Origin: Zhongshania aliphaticivorans
GTDB taxonomy: Bacteria > Pseudomonadota > Gammaproteobacteria > Pseudomonadales > Spongiibacteraceae
NCBI RefSeq assembly: GCF_902705875.1
Contig: NZ_CACSIK010000001.1
Span: 2,909,166 to 2,973,165, forward strand
Direction: 5' to 3'
DNA length: 64,000 bases
Position 1 is the first letter of the stretch. Every line of letters begins with the position of its first letter. Shown piece after piece: positions 36,420 to 47,464 of this stretch. The notes below the pieces were generated by a model, which did no database searches, was not told where the DNA came from, and saw only the letters and a program-made list of their open reading frames with translations. The position numbers and the translations under genes are program-made.

Positions 36420-37084
36420 ACTCCGGCCAACTCACTTCGCATTTTGTCGATAACTTCCGTGTAATCTCCGCCATTAAATATAGCGGAACCGGCCACAAAG
36501 GTATCTGCACCAGCCGCGGCAATTTCGGCAATATTTTTAGCCGAGATACCACCGTCAACCTCTAAACGAATATCTCGCCCTGAAGCCTCAATAAGCGCTC
36601 GCACTTCTTTTACTTTGCCAATGGTAGAGGGAATAAAGCTCTGCCCACCAAACCCCGGGTTCACCGACATCAATAAAATCATGTCTAACTTGTCCATGAC
36701 ATACTTAAGTACGTCGGGGCCAACAGCTGGGTTCAGTACAAGTCCCGCTTTACAGCCCGCATCACGGATCATCTGTAAAGAACGATCCACATGCGTTGAT
36801 GCATCAGGATGAAAAGTGATGATACTTGCACCTGCTTCAGCAAAATCACCGATCAAACGATCTACCGGCTTTACCATTAAGTGAACGTCTATGGGTGCTT
36901 TTACGCCATGTTTCCGTAAGGCTTTGCAAACCATAGGCCCAATCGTCAAATTGGGTACATAATGATTATCCATGACATCAAAATGCACGATGTCGGCACC
37001 GGCCTCAAGCACAGCATCAACCTCTGCCCCCAAACAGGCAAAATTTGCCGACAATATTGAAGGGGCTATCCAGTAATCTGCCAT
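36416..37084 (-). CDS. rpe: ribulose-phosphate 3-epimerase
   Basis: Interconverts ribulose 5-phosphate and xylulose 5-phosphate in the pentose phosphate pathway. From the ATG at 37084 it has 222 residues in a TIM barrel: [44 protein letters not shown] and LEVDGGI carry the metal ligands. A GTG at 37096 would add four residues. GAGTGAG precedes the ATG. It is translationally coupled to gph. Confidence 0.95.
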   Translation of the reverse strand: MADYWIAPSILSANFACLGAEVDAVLEAGADIVHFDVMDNHYVPNLTIGPMVCKALRKHGVKAPIDVHLMVKPVDRLIGDFAEAGASIITFHPDASTHVDRSLQMIRDAGCKAGLVLNPAVGPDVLKYVMDKLDMILLMSVNPGFGGQSFIPSTIGKVKEVRALIEASGRDIRLEVDGGISAKNIAEIAAAGADTFVAGSAIFNGGDYTEVIDKMRSELAGV

Positions 37085-37209
37085 AGTCGTGCTCACTCTA
37101 TTAGTCTTTCAAATAATATCCCTGGTACCGAAACGTACAAGGGCGATAAATTGGGCCGCATTTTACGACAAACCCCTTTCAGATTCAGCTATCACGTCAC
37201 GCTCACTCT

Positions 37210-37914
37210 TCAAGCACTTAACATGGCATCCAAGGCCGCAAGTCGCTCTGGGGTTCCAATATCCCACCAAGCCCCAGCATGCAGACGACCACTGAGTCGC
37301 TGTTTTTCCATAGCCGCCAACATCACCGGCTTTAAAGGGCGCTTACCCGGGTTAAAATCTTCAAATACCGATGGCCGCCAAACGCTAATACCTGAAAAGG
37401 TATAAACCGGACTGGCAGTATCTTCGTTGTCATGTGAACCCTGCCGTTCGCTGATCAGGCCCTCGGCGCTAAGCACAAAATCGCCACTAGGGTTATGAGG
37501 TGGGTTCTCTACCATCACCAAATGCCCGGACTCTGGCCGACAGTTCAGTAAATCTGCAAAATCAAAATCAGTCCAAATATCACCATTCACTAAAATAAAA
37601 GGCTCATCCTTTTGCATGTCGTCAAGCAGCAGCGGCAAAGCATTAACAATACCGCCAGCTGTCTCTAATGGCTGATCTTCACGAGAAACAATAATATTCA
37701 AACCATAGCGGCTGCCATCACCTAGGTAATGCGCTAGCTGATCTGCCAGCCAGGAACAATTCACGACAATATTGCTAACCCCAATCGCCGCCAGTTTCTC
37801 AATATGGTAATCAATTAAGGCTTTGCCGCCAGCTTGTAATAATGGCTTTGGCGTATGATCCGTCAACGGCCGCATGCGTGTTCCTAGGCCTGCCGCTAGA
37901 ATCATAGCCTTCAA
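37210..37914 (-). CDS. murU: N-acetylmuramate-1-phosphate uridylyltransferase
   Basis: Converts MurNAc-1-phosphate to UDP-MurNAc in cell-wall recycling. The nucleotidyltransferase signature LAAGLGTRMRPLTD lies at the N terminus, with TPKPLLQAGGK, LVNGDIWTDFD and AGAWWDIGTPERL. I start at the TTG at 37914 (234 residues): it has AGGAGC eight bases upstream, gives the usual MKAMILAAG beginning, and overlaps the amgK stop as TTGA. Together with amgK it bypasses de novo UDP-MurNAc synthesis, which is linked to fosfomycin tolerance in Pseudomonas. Confidence 0.92.
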   Translation of the reverse strand: MKAMILAAGLGTRMRPLTDHTPKPLLQAGGKALIDYHIEKLAAIGVSNIVVNCSWLADQLAHYLGDGSRYGLNIIVSREDQPLETAGGIVNALPLLLDDMQKDEPFILVNGDIWTDFDFADLLNCRPESGHLVMVENPPHNPSGDFVLSAEGLISERQGSHDNEDTASPVYTFSGISVWRPSVFEDFNPGKRPLKPVMLAAMEKQRLSGRLHAGAWWDIGTPERLAALDAMLSA

Positions 37915-38945
37915 TGCTCTAGCTCCTGATACCAAAACTGCTCAACAATGATTGGCATCAACTTTTCTGCAAACCAATCACAAAATCCGTCAAACTCTGG
38001 GTATTGACTAGCCACACTCAGGGTGTAACTAATAACCAAGGGTAAATCAGGTAAATACCCCGATTTATTGTCCCGCAGGTGGAGGCGCGCAAAGATACCC
38101 AATACTTTGATATGTCGCTGCAAGCCCATCCAGTCGGCATCTTGTAAAAACTCAGACTCACTCTTATCACCCAACAAACCCGCACGCTGGGCCATAAGTC
38201 GATAAACACCAATCCACTCTTCGACCTGTTCCGGCGACCAACTGATATAGCAATCCCGAACCAAAGATACCAAGTCGTAGGTAATTGGCCCCACCACAGC
38301 ATCCTGAAAATCAATCACGCCTAACTGCTCATCAGCTAGCACCATAATATTGCGACTGTGAAAATCTCGATGAACCACCACCTGCGCCTGCTGCTCCGCT
38401 CGCTGGCTAAGCAACTCAAAGACATTCGCCAACATCTCACGCTCTTCGCTGTTTAATGAATAGCTCAGCAGCCCTTCGACAAACCATGTGATGAACAAGG
38501 TCATTTCATCGTTTAGACGGGTATTATCGTAGTGCGGAAGTGCGTGAGCCGAAGCCGGAATAGCCTGCATAGCAAGTAAAATACGGAAAGCTTGGCGGTA
38601 ATAATGGTCAGCAGCTGCGCTGTTTACCAATAATGGATGCAACAATTGATCGCCAAAGTCTTCTTGCAATAAAAAGCCACGGTCTTCATCCCAAGCCAAT
38701 AATTTGGGCACCCGCGCACCGTGGCGATGTAGAAGGTCTTGTACCGTCGAGAATGCGAGATTATCTTCCTTTTCCGGCGGGGCGTGTACAACAATCACGC
38801 TGCCCCCCGCTTTGAGCATCAGACGATAATAGCGCCGAAAACTCGCATCACCCGACACCACATCTAAGTCTTCTGCCGCTTGATCTGCCGACAAAGCCAA
38901 TTTCTGCAAGCTCCAGCTATGTAGCTCACCAAGAATTTGATCCAT
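37911..38945 (-). CDS. amgK: N-acetylmuramate/N-acetylglucosamine kinase
   Basis: A 344-residue aminoglycoside-phosphotransferase-fold sugar kinase that phosphorylates MurNAc and GlcNAc at the anomeric position. The catalytic loop is VVHRDFHSRNIMV and the metal Asp follows in GVIDFQDAVVG. It precedes murU with a four-base overlap and is divergent from lptD, the arrangement known in Pseudomonas. Cytoplasmic. Confidence 0.93.
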   Translation of the reverse strand: MDQILGELHSWSLQKLALSADQAAEDLDVVSGDASFRRYYRLMLKAGGSVIVVHAPPEKEDNLAFSTVQDLLHRHGARVPKLLAWDEDRGFLLQEDFGDQLLHPLLVNSAAADHYYRQAFRILLAMQAIPASAHALPHYDNTRLNDEMTLFITWFVEGLLSYSLNSEEREMLANVFELLSQRAEQQAQVVVHRDFHSRNIMVLADEQLGVIDFQDAVVGPITYDLVSLVRDCYISWSPEQVEEWIGVYRLMAQRAGLLGDKSESEFLQDADWMGLQRHIKVLGIFARLHLRDNKSGYLPDLPLVISYTLSVASQYPEFDGFCDWFAEKLMPIIVEQFWYQELEH

Positions 38946-39094
38946 ATATTTTTCCGTAAAAGGTCAGTGTAAGCGCCAGACGAGAACTAGAATTTTTCGC
39001 CTTTTATACACTCAAACGGGCATCCTAGCAGAGAATGCTTTATTATCCACCTTCGCCAATCCGGGCTCCACCGCCAGAATAAAATCACTATCTA

Positions 39095-41500
39095 ATGTCA
39101 GTGTTTCGCTTATCCATATTTACCGTGCTAATCGCCTTCACTGGGCCAGTGTTAGCGCAGATAACTACCACTGATGATTGTGGTAATACGGATATCCCAA
39201 AACTCAGCGCTGACATTTCTGATCTACCTCTTTATTACCAACACTGGCATTGGGTCCCCAATAACTACCTAAGTGCATCGTCACGCTGCGGCATAGCCAC
39301 CGGTTGCCAAGGGCGCTTCGTTGAGCCTGAGAGAAACTGGGAGGGAGCTAATCAATCGCCACTCAGCGCCCCGCTTAACGTATCAGCTGACACCATTGAA
39401 TCAGTCGGCACCAAGGCAACCATGACCGGTGATGTGCAGCTACGCAAAGGCGACCTAAGCCTTGATGCAGGTTATGCGCAATATAATCGCAGCAATAGCA
39501 CTGTCATGCTCAGAGATAATGTTGTACTACGTCAACCCGGCATCTTATTGCGCGGTCAATTCGCGCAAATTGATACCAACAAAGGACTTGGCGAACTACA
39601 GCAGGCTGAAATATTAAGCTTTGCAACCGGTGCACGCGGTACGGCGGGGCGCATCGCCCGTCCCGATTATGATCGCTTTGAACTCGAACAGGCTAGTTAC
39701 ACCCAATGTACACCAGATAATGAAACTTGGTCATTGCACGCCGACAGTATTGTACTTGATTACGATAGCGGTCGCGGCGTGGCTAGAGGAACCAGCATAA
39801 GAGTTTATGATATTCCGGTGTTCTACAGCCCCTACCTAAATTTCCCTGTAGATGACCGCCGCGCAACGGGGTTTTTATTCCCCTCGATCGGGGTTTCCGA
39901 TGGCAGCCTAGATATTTCTACACCGTATTATTTAAATCTTGCCCCCAACTACGACGCCATTATCACTCCCCGCTTTATTGAACAGCGCGGTGAGGCGCTG
40001 GAAACCGAGCTCCGTTATTTAAATCAATACAGCGAGTGGTTAGTCAACACCAGCTTTCTGGGTAACGACCAAAAAGAAGATATTGACCGCTGGCTACTCG
40101 GTATCAGCGAAAAGGGCTATATAAATGAGCGCTGGAGCACCGAAGTAGACTTTACAAAAGTTAGCGACGACGACTACTTCAGCGATTTAGGCCTAGCTAA
40201 CTTGGCCGTAAAACGTAGCACCCACCTTAATCAGCAGGCCGCCATCAACTACAACTCTGACGATTGGAGCGGTCGAATTGAAGTGCAACGCTACCAAACC
40301 ATTGCAGCGGTTGAAGACCCCTATCAAAAACTGCCTCAACTAAGCTTAAATTACCAATCACCTGCTAAAAATTTCCAGCTAGAACCTAGCATGGAGCTTG
40401 AGTACACCCAATTTGATCACCGAGACAGTATCGAAAACGGAGGCACAGAAGTGACTGGTCAGCGCGTATACGGCACTGCTGGGGCTAGCCTGCCAATGCG
40501 CTGGCGGTGGGGGTTCATTGAACCCGCAGTCAAAAGTCGTCATGTTGTTTATGAGCTAGAAAACACCAATGTAGCGGGTGCAAATTCCAATCCTGACGCC
40601 AGCAGTAATCAGTTTAGTATCGACAGTGGCTTATATTTTGAACGCGATTTAATCATCAGCAACCAAGACTGGACGCAAACACTAGAGCCCCGGTTATTTT
40701 ATCGCTACGCTGAATATGAAGACCAAAGCGATCAACCCGACTTTGACAGCGCTGCACTGACCTTCACCTATCAGCAGTTGTTTCGCGATAACCGCTTTAC
40801 CGGCCATGACCGGCTAGACGACGCCAATCAGATTGCCATCGGTATGAGTAGCCGCTTTATTAATAATGACGCTGGGCGAGAAATTTTAACCGCCAGCATC
40901 GGCCAACTTCACTATTTTGACGACGGCAAAGTTCAACTTCCCGGTGATGAAGTGCGTAAAAGCAGCAATTCTGATTTAGCCGGTCAAATTCGTTTATTAC
41001 CCAACGACAATAGCTGGATCAGCCTAGATATTTTATACGATGCACGTCAAGGGGTGCTCAATCAGTCCAATCTAGGCTACCATCAGCGCAGCGACAACGG
41101 CACACTGTTCAATGCAAACTACACCTTCCGACGCGAAGGCAGTGATCTTGGCGGTCTAGAAGACGACATTATGCAAGGCGATATGTCCCTAAGTCTGCCA
41201 TTGAATGATCAGTGGAAGATATTTGCAAAAACTCAATATGACTTCGAAGACAATCGTCCTATAGAGAACCTTGTCGGGGCGGAATACCAAAACTGCTGCT
41301 GGCTAACTCGTGTAGTTTATCAGCGAGCTTTGGAACCTGACGACGACAATGAGTCTAACGTCAGTGGCATCAGCAGCACCGGCACTCAGAACACGACCGC
41401 CGTGTTAATAGAATTTCAGTTAAAAGGATTGGGGGGCTTAGGCACCGCAGTCACCAGTGTTTTAAAGGACAGTATTTTTGGCTACTTATCTGATGAATAA
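39095..41500 (+). CDS. lptD: LPS-assembly outer-membrane protein
   Basis: An 801-residue outer-membrane protein that, with LptE, inserts lipopolysaccharide. Signal peptide ends at about VLAQ (residue 21-22), a LptA-like jelly-roll follows (about 95-225), then a 26-strand barrel. Cysteine positions fit the known disulfides: an N-terminal group (DDC, RCGIATGC), the QCTPDN cysteine and a C-terminal CC pair in YQNCCWL. The first cysteine cluster is larger than in E. coli. It leads the conserved surA-pdxA-rsmA-apaG-apaH operon and overlaps surA. Confidence 0.96.
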   Translation: MSVFRLSIFTVLIAFTGPVLAQITTTDDCGNTDIPKLSADISDLPLYYQHWHWVPNNYLSASSRCGIATGCQGRFVEPERNWEGANQSPLSAPLNVSADTIESVGTKATMTGDVQLRKGDLSLDAGYAQYNRSNSTVMLRDNVVLRQPGILLRGQFAQIDTNKGLGELQQAEILSFATGARGTAGRIARPDYDRFELEQASYTQCTPDNETWSLHADSIVLDYDSGRGVARGTSIRVYDIPVFYSPYLNFPVDDRRATGFLFPSIGVSDGSLDISTPYYLNLAPNYDAIITPRFIEQRGEALETELRYLNQYSEWLVNTSFLGNDQKEDIDRWLLGISEKGYINERWSTEVDFTKVSDDDYFSDLGLANLAVKRSTHLNQQAAINYNSDDWSGRIEVQRYQTIAAVEDPYQKLPQLSLNYQSPAKNFQLEPSMELEYTQFDHRDSIENGGTEVTGQRVYGTAGASLPMRWRWGFIEPAVKSRHVVYELENTNVAGANSNPDASSNQFSIDSGLYFERDLIISNQDWTQTLEPRLFYRYAEYEDQSDQPDFDSAALTFTYQQLFRDNRFTGHDRLDDANQIAIGMSSRFINNDAGREILTASIGQLHYFDDGKVQLPGDEVRKSSNSDLAGQIRLLPNDNSWISLDILYDARQGVLNQSNLGYHQRSDNGTLFNANYTFRREGSDLGGLEDDIMQGDMSLSLPLNDQWKIFAKTQYDFEDNRPIENLVGAEYQNCCWLTRVVYQRALEPDDDNESNVSGISSTGTQNTTAVLIEFQLKGLGGLGTAVTSVLKDSIFGYLSDE

Positions 41501-42758
41501 TATGCGTTTATTACAAGTTTTAACCTCCGCGTTGCTTATCGCACTCGCGCCGCTTGCTCAAGCAGAAACTCAATGGCTTGATAGCGTAGCAGCCATCGTC
41601 GATGACGATATCATTCTTACTAGCGAGCTAGACGAGCGCATCAAAAGCATCAAGTCTAATATTGCCCGCTCTGGCAGTCAGTCACCGCCAGAAGAACAGC
41701 TGCGTAAAGAAGTGCTAGACCTACTGGTGCTAGAAAATATTCAGCTGCAAATGGCAAATCGTTACGGCCTGCGTATTGAAGACGAAGAGCTTAATGCTGC
41801 CGTTGCACGTATCGCTGCCAGTAACAATTTGACCCTAGAGCAATTTCAGCAAACGGTTACCGAGAGAGGCGGTTCCTATCTCGCCATCCGCGAACAGATT
41901 AGCCGCGAAATGATTCTTCAGCGGGTCCAAATGGGCAACGTCAATCAGCGGATTCAGGTCACTGAACAAGAGATTCAGAACTACCTGCAATCGTCTGAAG
42001 GCAAAGAAGTGACTTCACCCGAATTCCACTTCTCGCACATTCTTATCCCCGTTAGCTCAGATGCTACCGATGCTGAACGCAAACAAGCTGAGAACAAAGC
42101 AAACTCGTTAAGCGCTAAATTGCGCAAGGGCAGCAATATTGACAATGCCAATGACGACATCAGCATTAGCGATCTAGGCTGGCGAAAAGGCACCGCACTT
42201 CCCGCTTTGTTCCAAGGCGTTGCCGCAAAAATGACCGATGGCGACGTATCTGATCCGCTGCAAAGCGCCAGTGGCTTTCATATCATCAAGCTATTAGAAA
42301 GCCGTGGCGTTAAGCAAATGGTAAAGCAGACCCGCGCCAGCCATATCTTGCTAAAACCCTCAGCAATACGTGATGAAGCACAAACCTTAGCCTTAGCCAA
42401 AGAGCTTCGTCAACGCGCCCTGAATGGTGAAGACTTCGGTGACTTAGCCAAAGAATTCTCTGAAGACATAGGGTCAGCTCAGGAAGGTGGTGATCTTGGC
42501 TGGACTAGCCCCGGACAACTGGTTGCCGAGTTTCAACAGGCAATGGATGAAACTGCACCAGGTGAAATACACCCTCCAGCCAAAAGCCAATATGGCTGGC
42601 ATGTCATTAAAGTGATAGACCGCCGAAGTAAAGACGTGACAGATGACATGCGTAAGCAAATTGCCCGCAATGCACTACACGAACGCAAATACGCTGACGA
42701 ACTCGATATTTGGCTACGCAAAATCCGCAGCGAAGCCTTTGTCGACATTAAAATTTAA
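41493..42758 (+). CDS. surA: periplasmic peptidyl-prolyl isomerase / OMP chaperone
   Basis: SurA folds outer-membrane proteins, including LptD. From the ATG at 41493 it has 421 residues: signal peptide to about APLAQA, the N-terminal chaperone domain, then two parvulin domains (about 170-270 and 280-385; the second with [10 protein letters not shown] and [13 protein letters not shown]). The ATG overlaps the lptD stop (ATGAATAA); a second ATG at 41502 is also possible. Coupling to lptD is typical. Confidence 0.95.
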   Translation: MNNMRLLQVLTSALLIALAPLAQAETQWLDSVAAIVDDDIILTSELDERIKSIKSNIARSGSQSPPEEQLRKEVLDLLVLENIQLQMANRYGLRIEDEELNAAVARIAASNNLTLEQFQQTVTERGGSYLAIREQISREMILQRVQMGNVNQRIQVTEQEIQNYLQSSEGKEVTSPEFHFSHILIPVSSDATDAERKQAENKANSLSAKLRKGSNIDNANDDISISDLGWRKGTALPALFQGVAAKMTDGDVSDPLQSASGFHIIKLLESRGVKQMVKQTRASHILLKPSAIRDEAQTLALAKELRQRALNGEDFGDLAKEFSEDIGSAQEGGDLGWTSPGQLVAEFQQAMDETAPGEIHPPAKSQYGWHVIKVIDRRSKDVTDDMRKQIARNALHERKYADELDIWLRKIRSEAFVDIKI

Positions 42759-43753
42759 TGGCAGTACGCATCGCGATTACCCCCGGCGAACCCGCCGGGG
42801 TAGGACCGGAACTCCTTGTTAAACTCGCTCAGCAAGATTGTGACGCAGAACTCATTGCCTTTGCCGATGCAAACTTACTACTTCAGCGCGCCAAAGCCAT
42901 TGGCCTACCTTTACACCTCAGTAACGCAGATTTTAGCAAGCCACCAAGTAGCCACCATGCGGGCCACTTAAGAGTAGTTGATATTGCATGCCAGACTCAG
43001 GCAACCCCCGGTATATTAAATACCGACAACGCCAACTACGTGCTAGAAACCCTGCGCCAAGCTACTGACGCCTGCCTCAATAAAGATTGTCACGGCGTTG
43101 TCACTGGTCCAGTCCAGAAATCTATCATTAACGATGCCGGCATCCCATTCAGTGGCCACACAGAGTTTCTTGCTGAACGCTGCCATGTCGATAAAGTCGT
43201 TATGATGCTAGCAAGTGAAAAACTACGTGTAGCCCTAGTTACTACCCACCTGCCACTCAGCGCAGTTCCAGCGGCGATCACGAATGACAATTTACAGCGC
43301 GTAACTGAAATTTTACATCAAGCGTTACGCCAGCAATTTGGCTGCCAGCAACCCCGCATAATGGTACTAGGCCTCAACCCTCATGCCGGTGAAGGCGGCC
43401 ATATGGGTTGCGAAGAAATCGACACGATTATCCCCTGTCTTGAACAACTCAGAAAAAAAGGCTGGCAATTAATAGGCCCTCTGCCCGCTGACACCGCATT
43501 TACACCGCACCATCTAGCTCAATGCGACGCGGTTCTTGCCATGTACCATGACCAAGGCTTGCCCGTATTAAAATACCAAGGCTTTGGTCGTGCAGTTAAT
43601 ATCACACTTGGCCTGCCCATTATTCGCACGTCGGTAGACCACGGTACAGCTTTAGATCTAGCAGGCAGCGGCCGCGCAGACTGCGGTAGCTTTGAGGCCG
43701 CGTTAACCACCGCCATCTCTATGGCCAAGCACAGCATCAGGAACCCCAATTAA
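42758..43753 (+). CDS. pdxA: 4-hydroxythreonine-4-phosphate dehydrogenase
   Basis: A 331-residue NAD-dependent enzyme of pyridoxal phosphate synthesis. Motifs [39 protein letters not shown] and [11 protein letters not shown] hold the metal ligands and substrate phosphate. The start overlaps the surA stop by one base (TAATG), and its stop overlaps rsmA the same way. Normal length. Confidence 0.96.
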   Translation: MAVRIAITPGEPAGVGPELLVKLAQQDCDAELIAFADANLLLQRAKAIGLPLHLSNADFSKPPSSHHAGHLRVVDIACQTQATPGILNTDNANYVLETLRQATDACLNKDCHGVVTGPVQKSIINDAGIPFSGHTEFLAERCHVDKVVMMLASEKLRVALVTTHLPLSAVPAAITNDNLQRVTEILHQALRQQFGCQQPRIMVLGLNPHAGEGGHMGCEEIDTIIPCLEQLRKKGWQLIGPLPADTAFTPHHLAQCDAVLAMYHDQGLPVLKYQGFGRAVNITLGLPIIRTSVDHGTALDLAGSGRADCGSFEAALTTAISMAKHSIRNPN

Positions 43754-44550
43754 TGCAGTCGCCACCGCAACACCAAGCGCGTAAACGTTTTGGTCAAAAC
43801 TTTCTCAATGATCAGGGCATCATTCGCCGCATCGTTCGCGCAGTATCCCCACAAGAGCATCAGCGTGTATTGGAGATTGGCCCCGGCCAAGGCGCAATAA
43901 CCGCCTCCATTTTAGCTACTGACTGCCAGCTAGATGTCATAGAACTAGACCGCGACCTCATACCAATCTTAGAAGATAAATTTGGTGTCGAAAAAAACTT
44001 CACCCTTCATCAGGGTGATGCGCTGAAATTTGATATCACCGCGCTCGCTGCCGGAGAGCAATTAAGGGTTGTGGGCAATCTTCCTTACAATATTTCAACC
44101 CCTCTCATTTTTCATCTACTCACCGCCCACAGCTGCATTAAAGATATGCATTTTATGCTGCAAAAAGAGGTGGTAGACCGGCTGGCAGCCAAGCCTGGCA
44201 GCAAGACCTACGGCAGGCTGGGTATCATGGCGCAATATTATTGCGAAGTAGAATCACTTTTTGACGTCCCACCAGAAGCTTTTACCCCCCGCCCCAAGGT
44301 ACAATCCGCCATCGTTAGGCTAACCCCTTACGAAAAGCCGCCATGTCCAGCTAATAATGTCGACACCTTGCAAAAGGTATTGCGAAGCGCATTCAATCAG
44401 CGCAGAAAAACCTTACGCAATACCCTTAAAGGGGTTATCGATAGCACCGAGATAGAACGCCTTGGAATCGACTCAGGCCTTCGTCCCGAGCAGCTGGGCT
44501 TAGCGGAATATGTTGCCATTGCCAATGCAGTGAACAGCAACAGCGAGTAA
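43753..44550 (+). CDS. rsmA: 16S rRNA dimethyladenosine methyltransferase
   Basis: KsgA/RsmA dimethylates two adjacent adenosines near the 3' end of 16S rRNA. The 265 residues show KRFGQNFLND, SAM motif EIGPGQGAIT, NLPYNIST (catalytic IV motif), and QSAIVRL with a C-terminal helical domain (FNQRRKTLRNTL). It overlaps pdxA by one base and precedes apaG by 15 bases, as in many gammaproteobacteria. Confidence 0.97.
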   Translation: MQSPPQHQARKRFGQNFLNDQGIIRRIVRAVSPQEHQRVLEIGPGQGAITASILATDCQLDVIELDRDLIPILEDKFGVEKNFTLHQGDALKFDITALAAGEQLRVVGNLPYNISTPLIFHLLTAHSCIKDMHFMLQKEVVDRLAAKPGSKTYGRLGIMAQYYCEVESLFDVPPEAFTPRPKVQSAIVRLTPYEKPPCPANNVDTLQKVLRSAFNQRRKTLRNTLKGVIDSTEIERLGIDSGLRPEQLGLAEYVAIANAVNSNSE

Positions 44551-44565
44551 TTTGCGGAGCACATA

Positions 44566-44943
44566 ATGCCAGAAACAGCACCAGTAGATATTCAGGTAGA
44601 AAGCCAGTATCTACCTGACCAATCAGAACCAACCCAGCAACGCTTTGCGTTTGCCTATACCATCACCATTCAAAACACAGGCGATGAGGCCGTGCGCCTA
44701 TTAAACCGCCACTGGATTATTACCGACGGCGACAACCAAGTTCAAGAAGTACAAGGTGAAGGCGTTATTGGCAAACAACCACTAATTCCACCAGGAGAGT
44801 CTTTTAGCTACACCTCTGGCGCAGTGATTGATACCGCGGTTGGCACAATGGAAGGCAGCTATGAAATGATTAGCGCTTCCGGTCGTCCATTTATTGCGCC
44901 AATAGGAATTTTCTCACTTGCCCAGCCTTCGGCGCTTCATTAA
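44566..44943 (+). CDS. apaG: ApaG domain protein
   Basis: A 125-residue protein with an immunoglobulin-like/FN3-type fold. Family phrases FAYTITIQNTGDEAVRLLNRHWIITD, GVIGKQPLIPPGE and FSYTSG are clear. The molecular role is not settled; it binds nucleotide phosphates in some reports. GCGGAG lies nine bases before the ATG. Between rsmA and apaH, with eight bases to apaH. Confidence 0.95.
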   Translation: MPETAPVDIQVESQYLPDQSEPTQQRFAFAYTITIQNTGDEAVRLLNRHWIITDGDNQVQEVQGEGVIGKQPLIPPGESFSYTSGAVIDTAVGTMEGSYEMISASGRPFIAPIGIFSLAQPSALH

Positions 44944-44951
44944 CTAGTGTT

Positions 44952-45764
44952 ATGAGTAACTATGCCGTAGGTGATCTACAAGGCTGCCTAAAGCCACTGC
45001 AACGTTTGCTAAAGCAAGTTAATTTCGATGCCAATGTAGATCAGCTATGGCTTGTCGGCGACCTAGTGAATAGAGGGCCAGACTCACTAGATACCCTGCG
45101 TTTTTTATATAGCATGAAAGACAGCCTGCGTATTACCTTAGGCAATCATGACCTGCACACCATTGCCTTAGCCCGCAAAGCCACAACACGCGGGCGCCAT
45201 CCCACATTAGAAGCACTGTTAAACGCCCATGATTGCGATGAACTCACCCAGTGGCTGCTACAGCAACCCTTGGTGCGTAAATCAGATGATGGCCGCTATT
45301 TAATGAGCCACGCAGGTATTCCTCATATCTGGAGCAGTCATCAAGCGCTCTCGCTCAGCAAAGAAGTAGAGTCCACGCTGCAAAGCGTCAAGGTCGACGA
45401 CTTCTTTCATAATATGTACGGGGATTCACCCTTATGCTGGCGAGATGACTTATGCGGTAATGAACGTCTCCGCACCATAACAAACTACCTTACTCGAATG
45501 CGCGCCTGCGATGCCCATGGCGAACTCGAATTAAGCTTTAAAGGCAGCCCCGCTGACATTCCCGCCCCCTACCGCCCGTGGTTTGAGTGGCAGCCATTAA
45601 ACCAACGGCAAGAAACCTTGATCTTTGGACATTGGGCCGCATTGGAATGCAACACGGGACGCAATGATATTATCGCCCTTGATAGCGGCTGCGTTTGGGG
45701 CCGTCACATGACCATGCTAAATATGGATACACAGCAATTGTATCGCTGCGAGTGCAAGCCCTAG
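44952..45764 (+). CDS. apaH: symmetrical diadenosine tetraphosphatase
   Basis: A 270-residue metallophosphatase that splits Ap4A to two ADP and also removes NpN caps from RNA. Motifs VGDLQGC, VGDLVNRGPDS, GNHD, SHAGI and FGHWAALE hold the metal ligands. Normal length. It ends the lptD operon. Confidence 0.96.
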   Translation: MSNYAVGDLQGCLKPLQRLLKQVNFDANVDQLWLVGDLVNRGPDSLDTLRFLYSMKDSLRITLGNHDLHTIALARKATTRGRHPTLEALLNAHDCDELTQWLLQQPLVRKSDDGRYLMSHAGIPHIWSSHQALSLSKEVESTLQSVKVDDFFHNMYGDSPLCWRDDLCGNERLRTITNYLTRMRACDAHGELELSFKGSPADIPAPYRPWFEWQPLNQRQETLIFGHWAALECNTGRNDIIALDSGCVWGRHMTMLNMDTQQLYRCECKP

Positions 45765-45855
45765 CACTATAATACCTTGGCAGCTATTTTCGAAAACCCG
45801 CCCATAGTCAATGCTATACTGCCAGCCTATTTACAAACCCTTAGCACAGGTCTCC

Positions 45856-46947
45856 ATGAAAACGTATCTCGTCGGCGGCGCAGTACGCGATAAATTACTA
45901 AACTATCCCTATCACGAACGAGATTGGGTGGTAGTCGGTGCACACCCAAAAGATCTGATCGAGCAAAATTATCAACAAGTAGGCAAAGATTTCCCCGTAT
46001 TTCTGCACCCCACAACCAAAGAGGAATACGCCTTAGCTCGCACCGAGCGAAAATCTGGCGCGGGTTATCATGGATTTATATGCGATTTCAGCCCAGACAT
46101 TACCCTAGAAGAAGATTTAAGCCGTCGTGATTTGACCATCAACGCAATGGCAGAAAGCGACAAGGGCGACATTATTGACCCCTACGGCGGCACTAAGGAT
46201 TTACACAACCGCGTACTCCGCCACGTCTCACCCGCATTTAGTGAAGACCCCTTACGCATTCTTCGTGTCGCAAGGTTTGCTGCTCGCTACGCCCACCTAG
46301 GATTTGTGGTCGCTGACGAAACCCAAGAATTAATGCGTGAGATGAGCGATAACGGTGAATTATCAACCATTGCCGCCGAGCGTATCTGGGTAGAGTTAAC
46401 TAAGGCACTAAACGAAAAATCTCCCGCCACCTTTTTTACAACATTATTAGATTGCGGCGCCTTGCGGGCATTATTTCCTCTGTGGCCAGCCGCCCTAAAC
46501 ACCCAAGTACTAACAAGCTTAAATCATGCCGCTGATTTAAATTTAGATATTGATATTCGCTTTGCCATCACTTGCAGTGAATTAAACACCAAGCAATGCC
46601 AAACCCTGTGCAAACAACTTCGCGCCAGTAATAGTGCGACATGGCTAGCAGAGCGATGCGCCGCCAACATTCCACTTCCATCGCTTAATACCGCAGAAGA
46701 CTGGCTGACACTGCTTGAGAATTTTGACTACGTTCGTCGGCCACAGCTATTAACCGCGTTCATCACCGCAGCAACACAATTAACACCCGAGGAAGAACGC
46801 CTAAACAAATTACAGAACGCCGCTACCGCCCTGCAAGAAATCCAAGCCGCTAACTTGATTAGCCAGGGGTTTAAAGGTCCGGCTCTGGGGCAGGCACTAC
46901 GTGCAGAACGCTTAAAAAAATTGACCGAATTAGCTTGCTACAAATAA
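45856..46947 (+). CDS. cca: tRNA CCA nucleotidyltransferase
   Basis: Adds or repairs the 3' CCA of tRNAs. I start at 45856 ([12 protein letters not shown]), 363 residues, rather than an in-frame ATG at 45811. The class II polymerase head is complete: [40 protein letters not shown] and the [11 protein letters not shown] region. There is no HD-domain motif in the C-terminal part, unlike the E. coli enzyme. A TATACT box at 45815-45820 could be its -10 element, but the -35 is poor. Confidence 0.94.
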   Translation: MKTYLVGGAVRDKLLNYPYHERDWVVVGAHPKDLIEQNYQQVGKDFPVFLHPTTKEEYALARTERKSGAGYHGFICDFSPDITLEEDLSRRDLTINAMAESDKGDIIDPYGGTKDLHNRVLRHVSPAFSEDPLRILRVARFAARYAHLGFVVADETQELMREMSDNGELSTIAAERIWVELTKALNEKSPATFFTTLLDCGALRALFPLWPAALNTQVLTSLNHAADLNLDIDIRFAITCSELNTKQCQTLCKQLRASNSATWLAERCAANIPLPSLNTAEDWLTLLENFDYVRRPQLLTAFITAATQLTPEEERLNKLQNAATALQEIQAANLISQGFKGPALGQALRAERLKKLTELACYK

Positions 46948-46952
46948 AAGAA

Positions 46953-47462
46953 CTAAGTCGCTGAAAGGTCCCGGCCCTGCCATAAAAAGGACACAGGCCA
47001 TAATTTTTGATCTGAGGCGTAAGCACGCCACAACTCTTGATAACTGCGACCATCTAGTGGATGCCTGTGGTTGGGCGCGAGCTCACTCAACGGTAACAGG
47101 ACAAACGCGTTATACAGAATTTCTTCACGGGGCAACTCTATACCGGCATGATAACCACAGAGCTCGCCATAACTTAAAATATCGATATCTAAGGTTCGGG
47201 GGCTAAACTTTAACGCGTCTAATTGACGACCGTTATTCAACTCAATGGCCCGCATTTGCACGGCAAGCTCACTTAAGGGCATATCGGTAGAAAACCCTAC
47301 CGCCATATTCAAGAATAAACTACCACGAAACCCAACCGACTCACTCTCATACACCCTAGACAACTTTAAGGGACCAAATAGCTCGGTTAAGCTATCTAGC
47401 GCAATGGTGAGATGACGGTAGCGAGCGGTATTACTGCCCAAACTGAGAAAAACGTCAGCCAT
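46953..47462 (-). CDS. folK: dihydropterin pyrophosphokinase
   Basis: A 169-residue HPPK of folate synthesis. SLGSNTARYRHL (substrate/ATP) and the TLDIDILSYG and LPREEILYNAFVLLPL segments are typical. It lies two bases behind folB on the same strand and is convergent with cca (five bases apart). The two folate genes form an operon. Confidence 0.94.
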   Translation of the reverse strand: MADVFLSLGSNTARYRHLTIALDSLTELFGPLKLSRVYESESVGFRGSLFLNMAVGFSTDMPLSELAVQMRAIELNNGRQLDALKFSPRTLDIDILSYGELCGYHAGIELPREEILYNAFVLLPLSELAPNHRHPLDGRSYQELWRAYASDQKLWPVSFLWQGRDLSAT

Positions 47463-47464
47463 CG

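Noticed and set aside
39000..39094. sigma-E type promoter upstream of lptD
   Set aside because: A GAACT and a TCAAA are present but spaced by about 23 bases instead of about 16.
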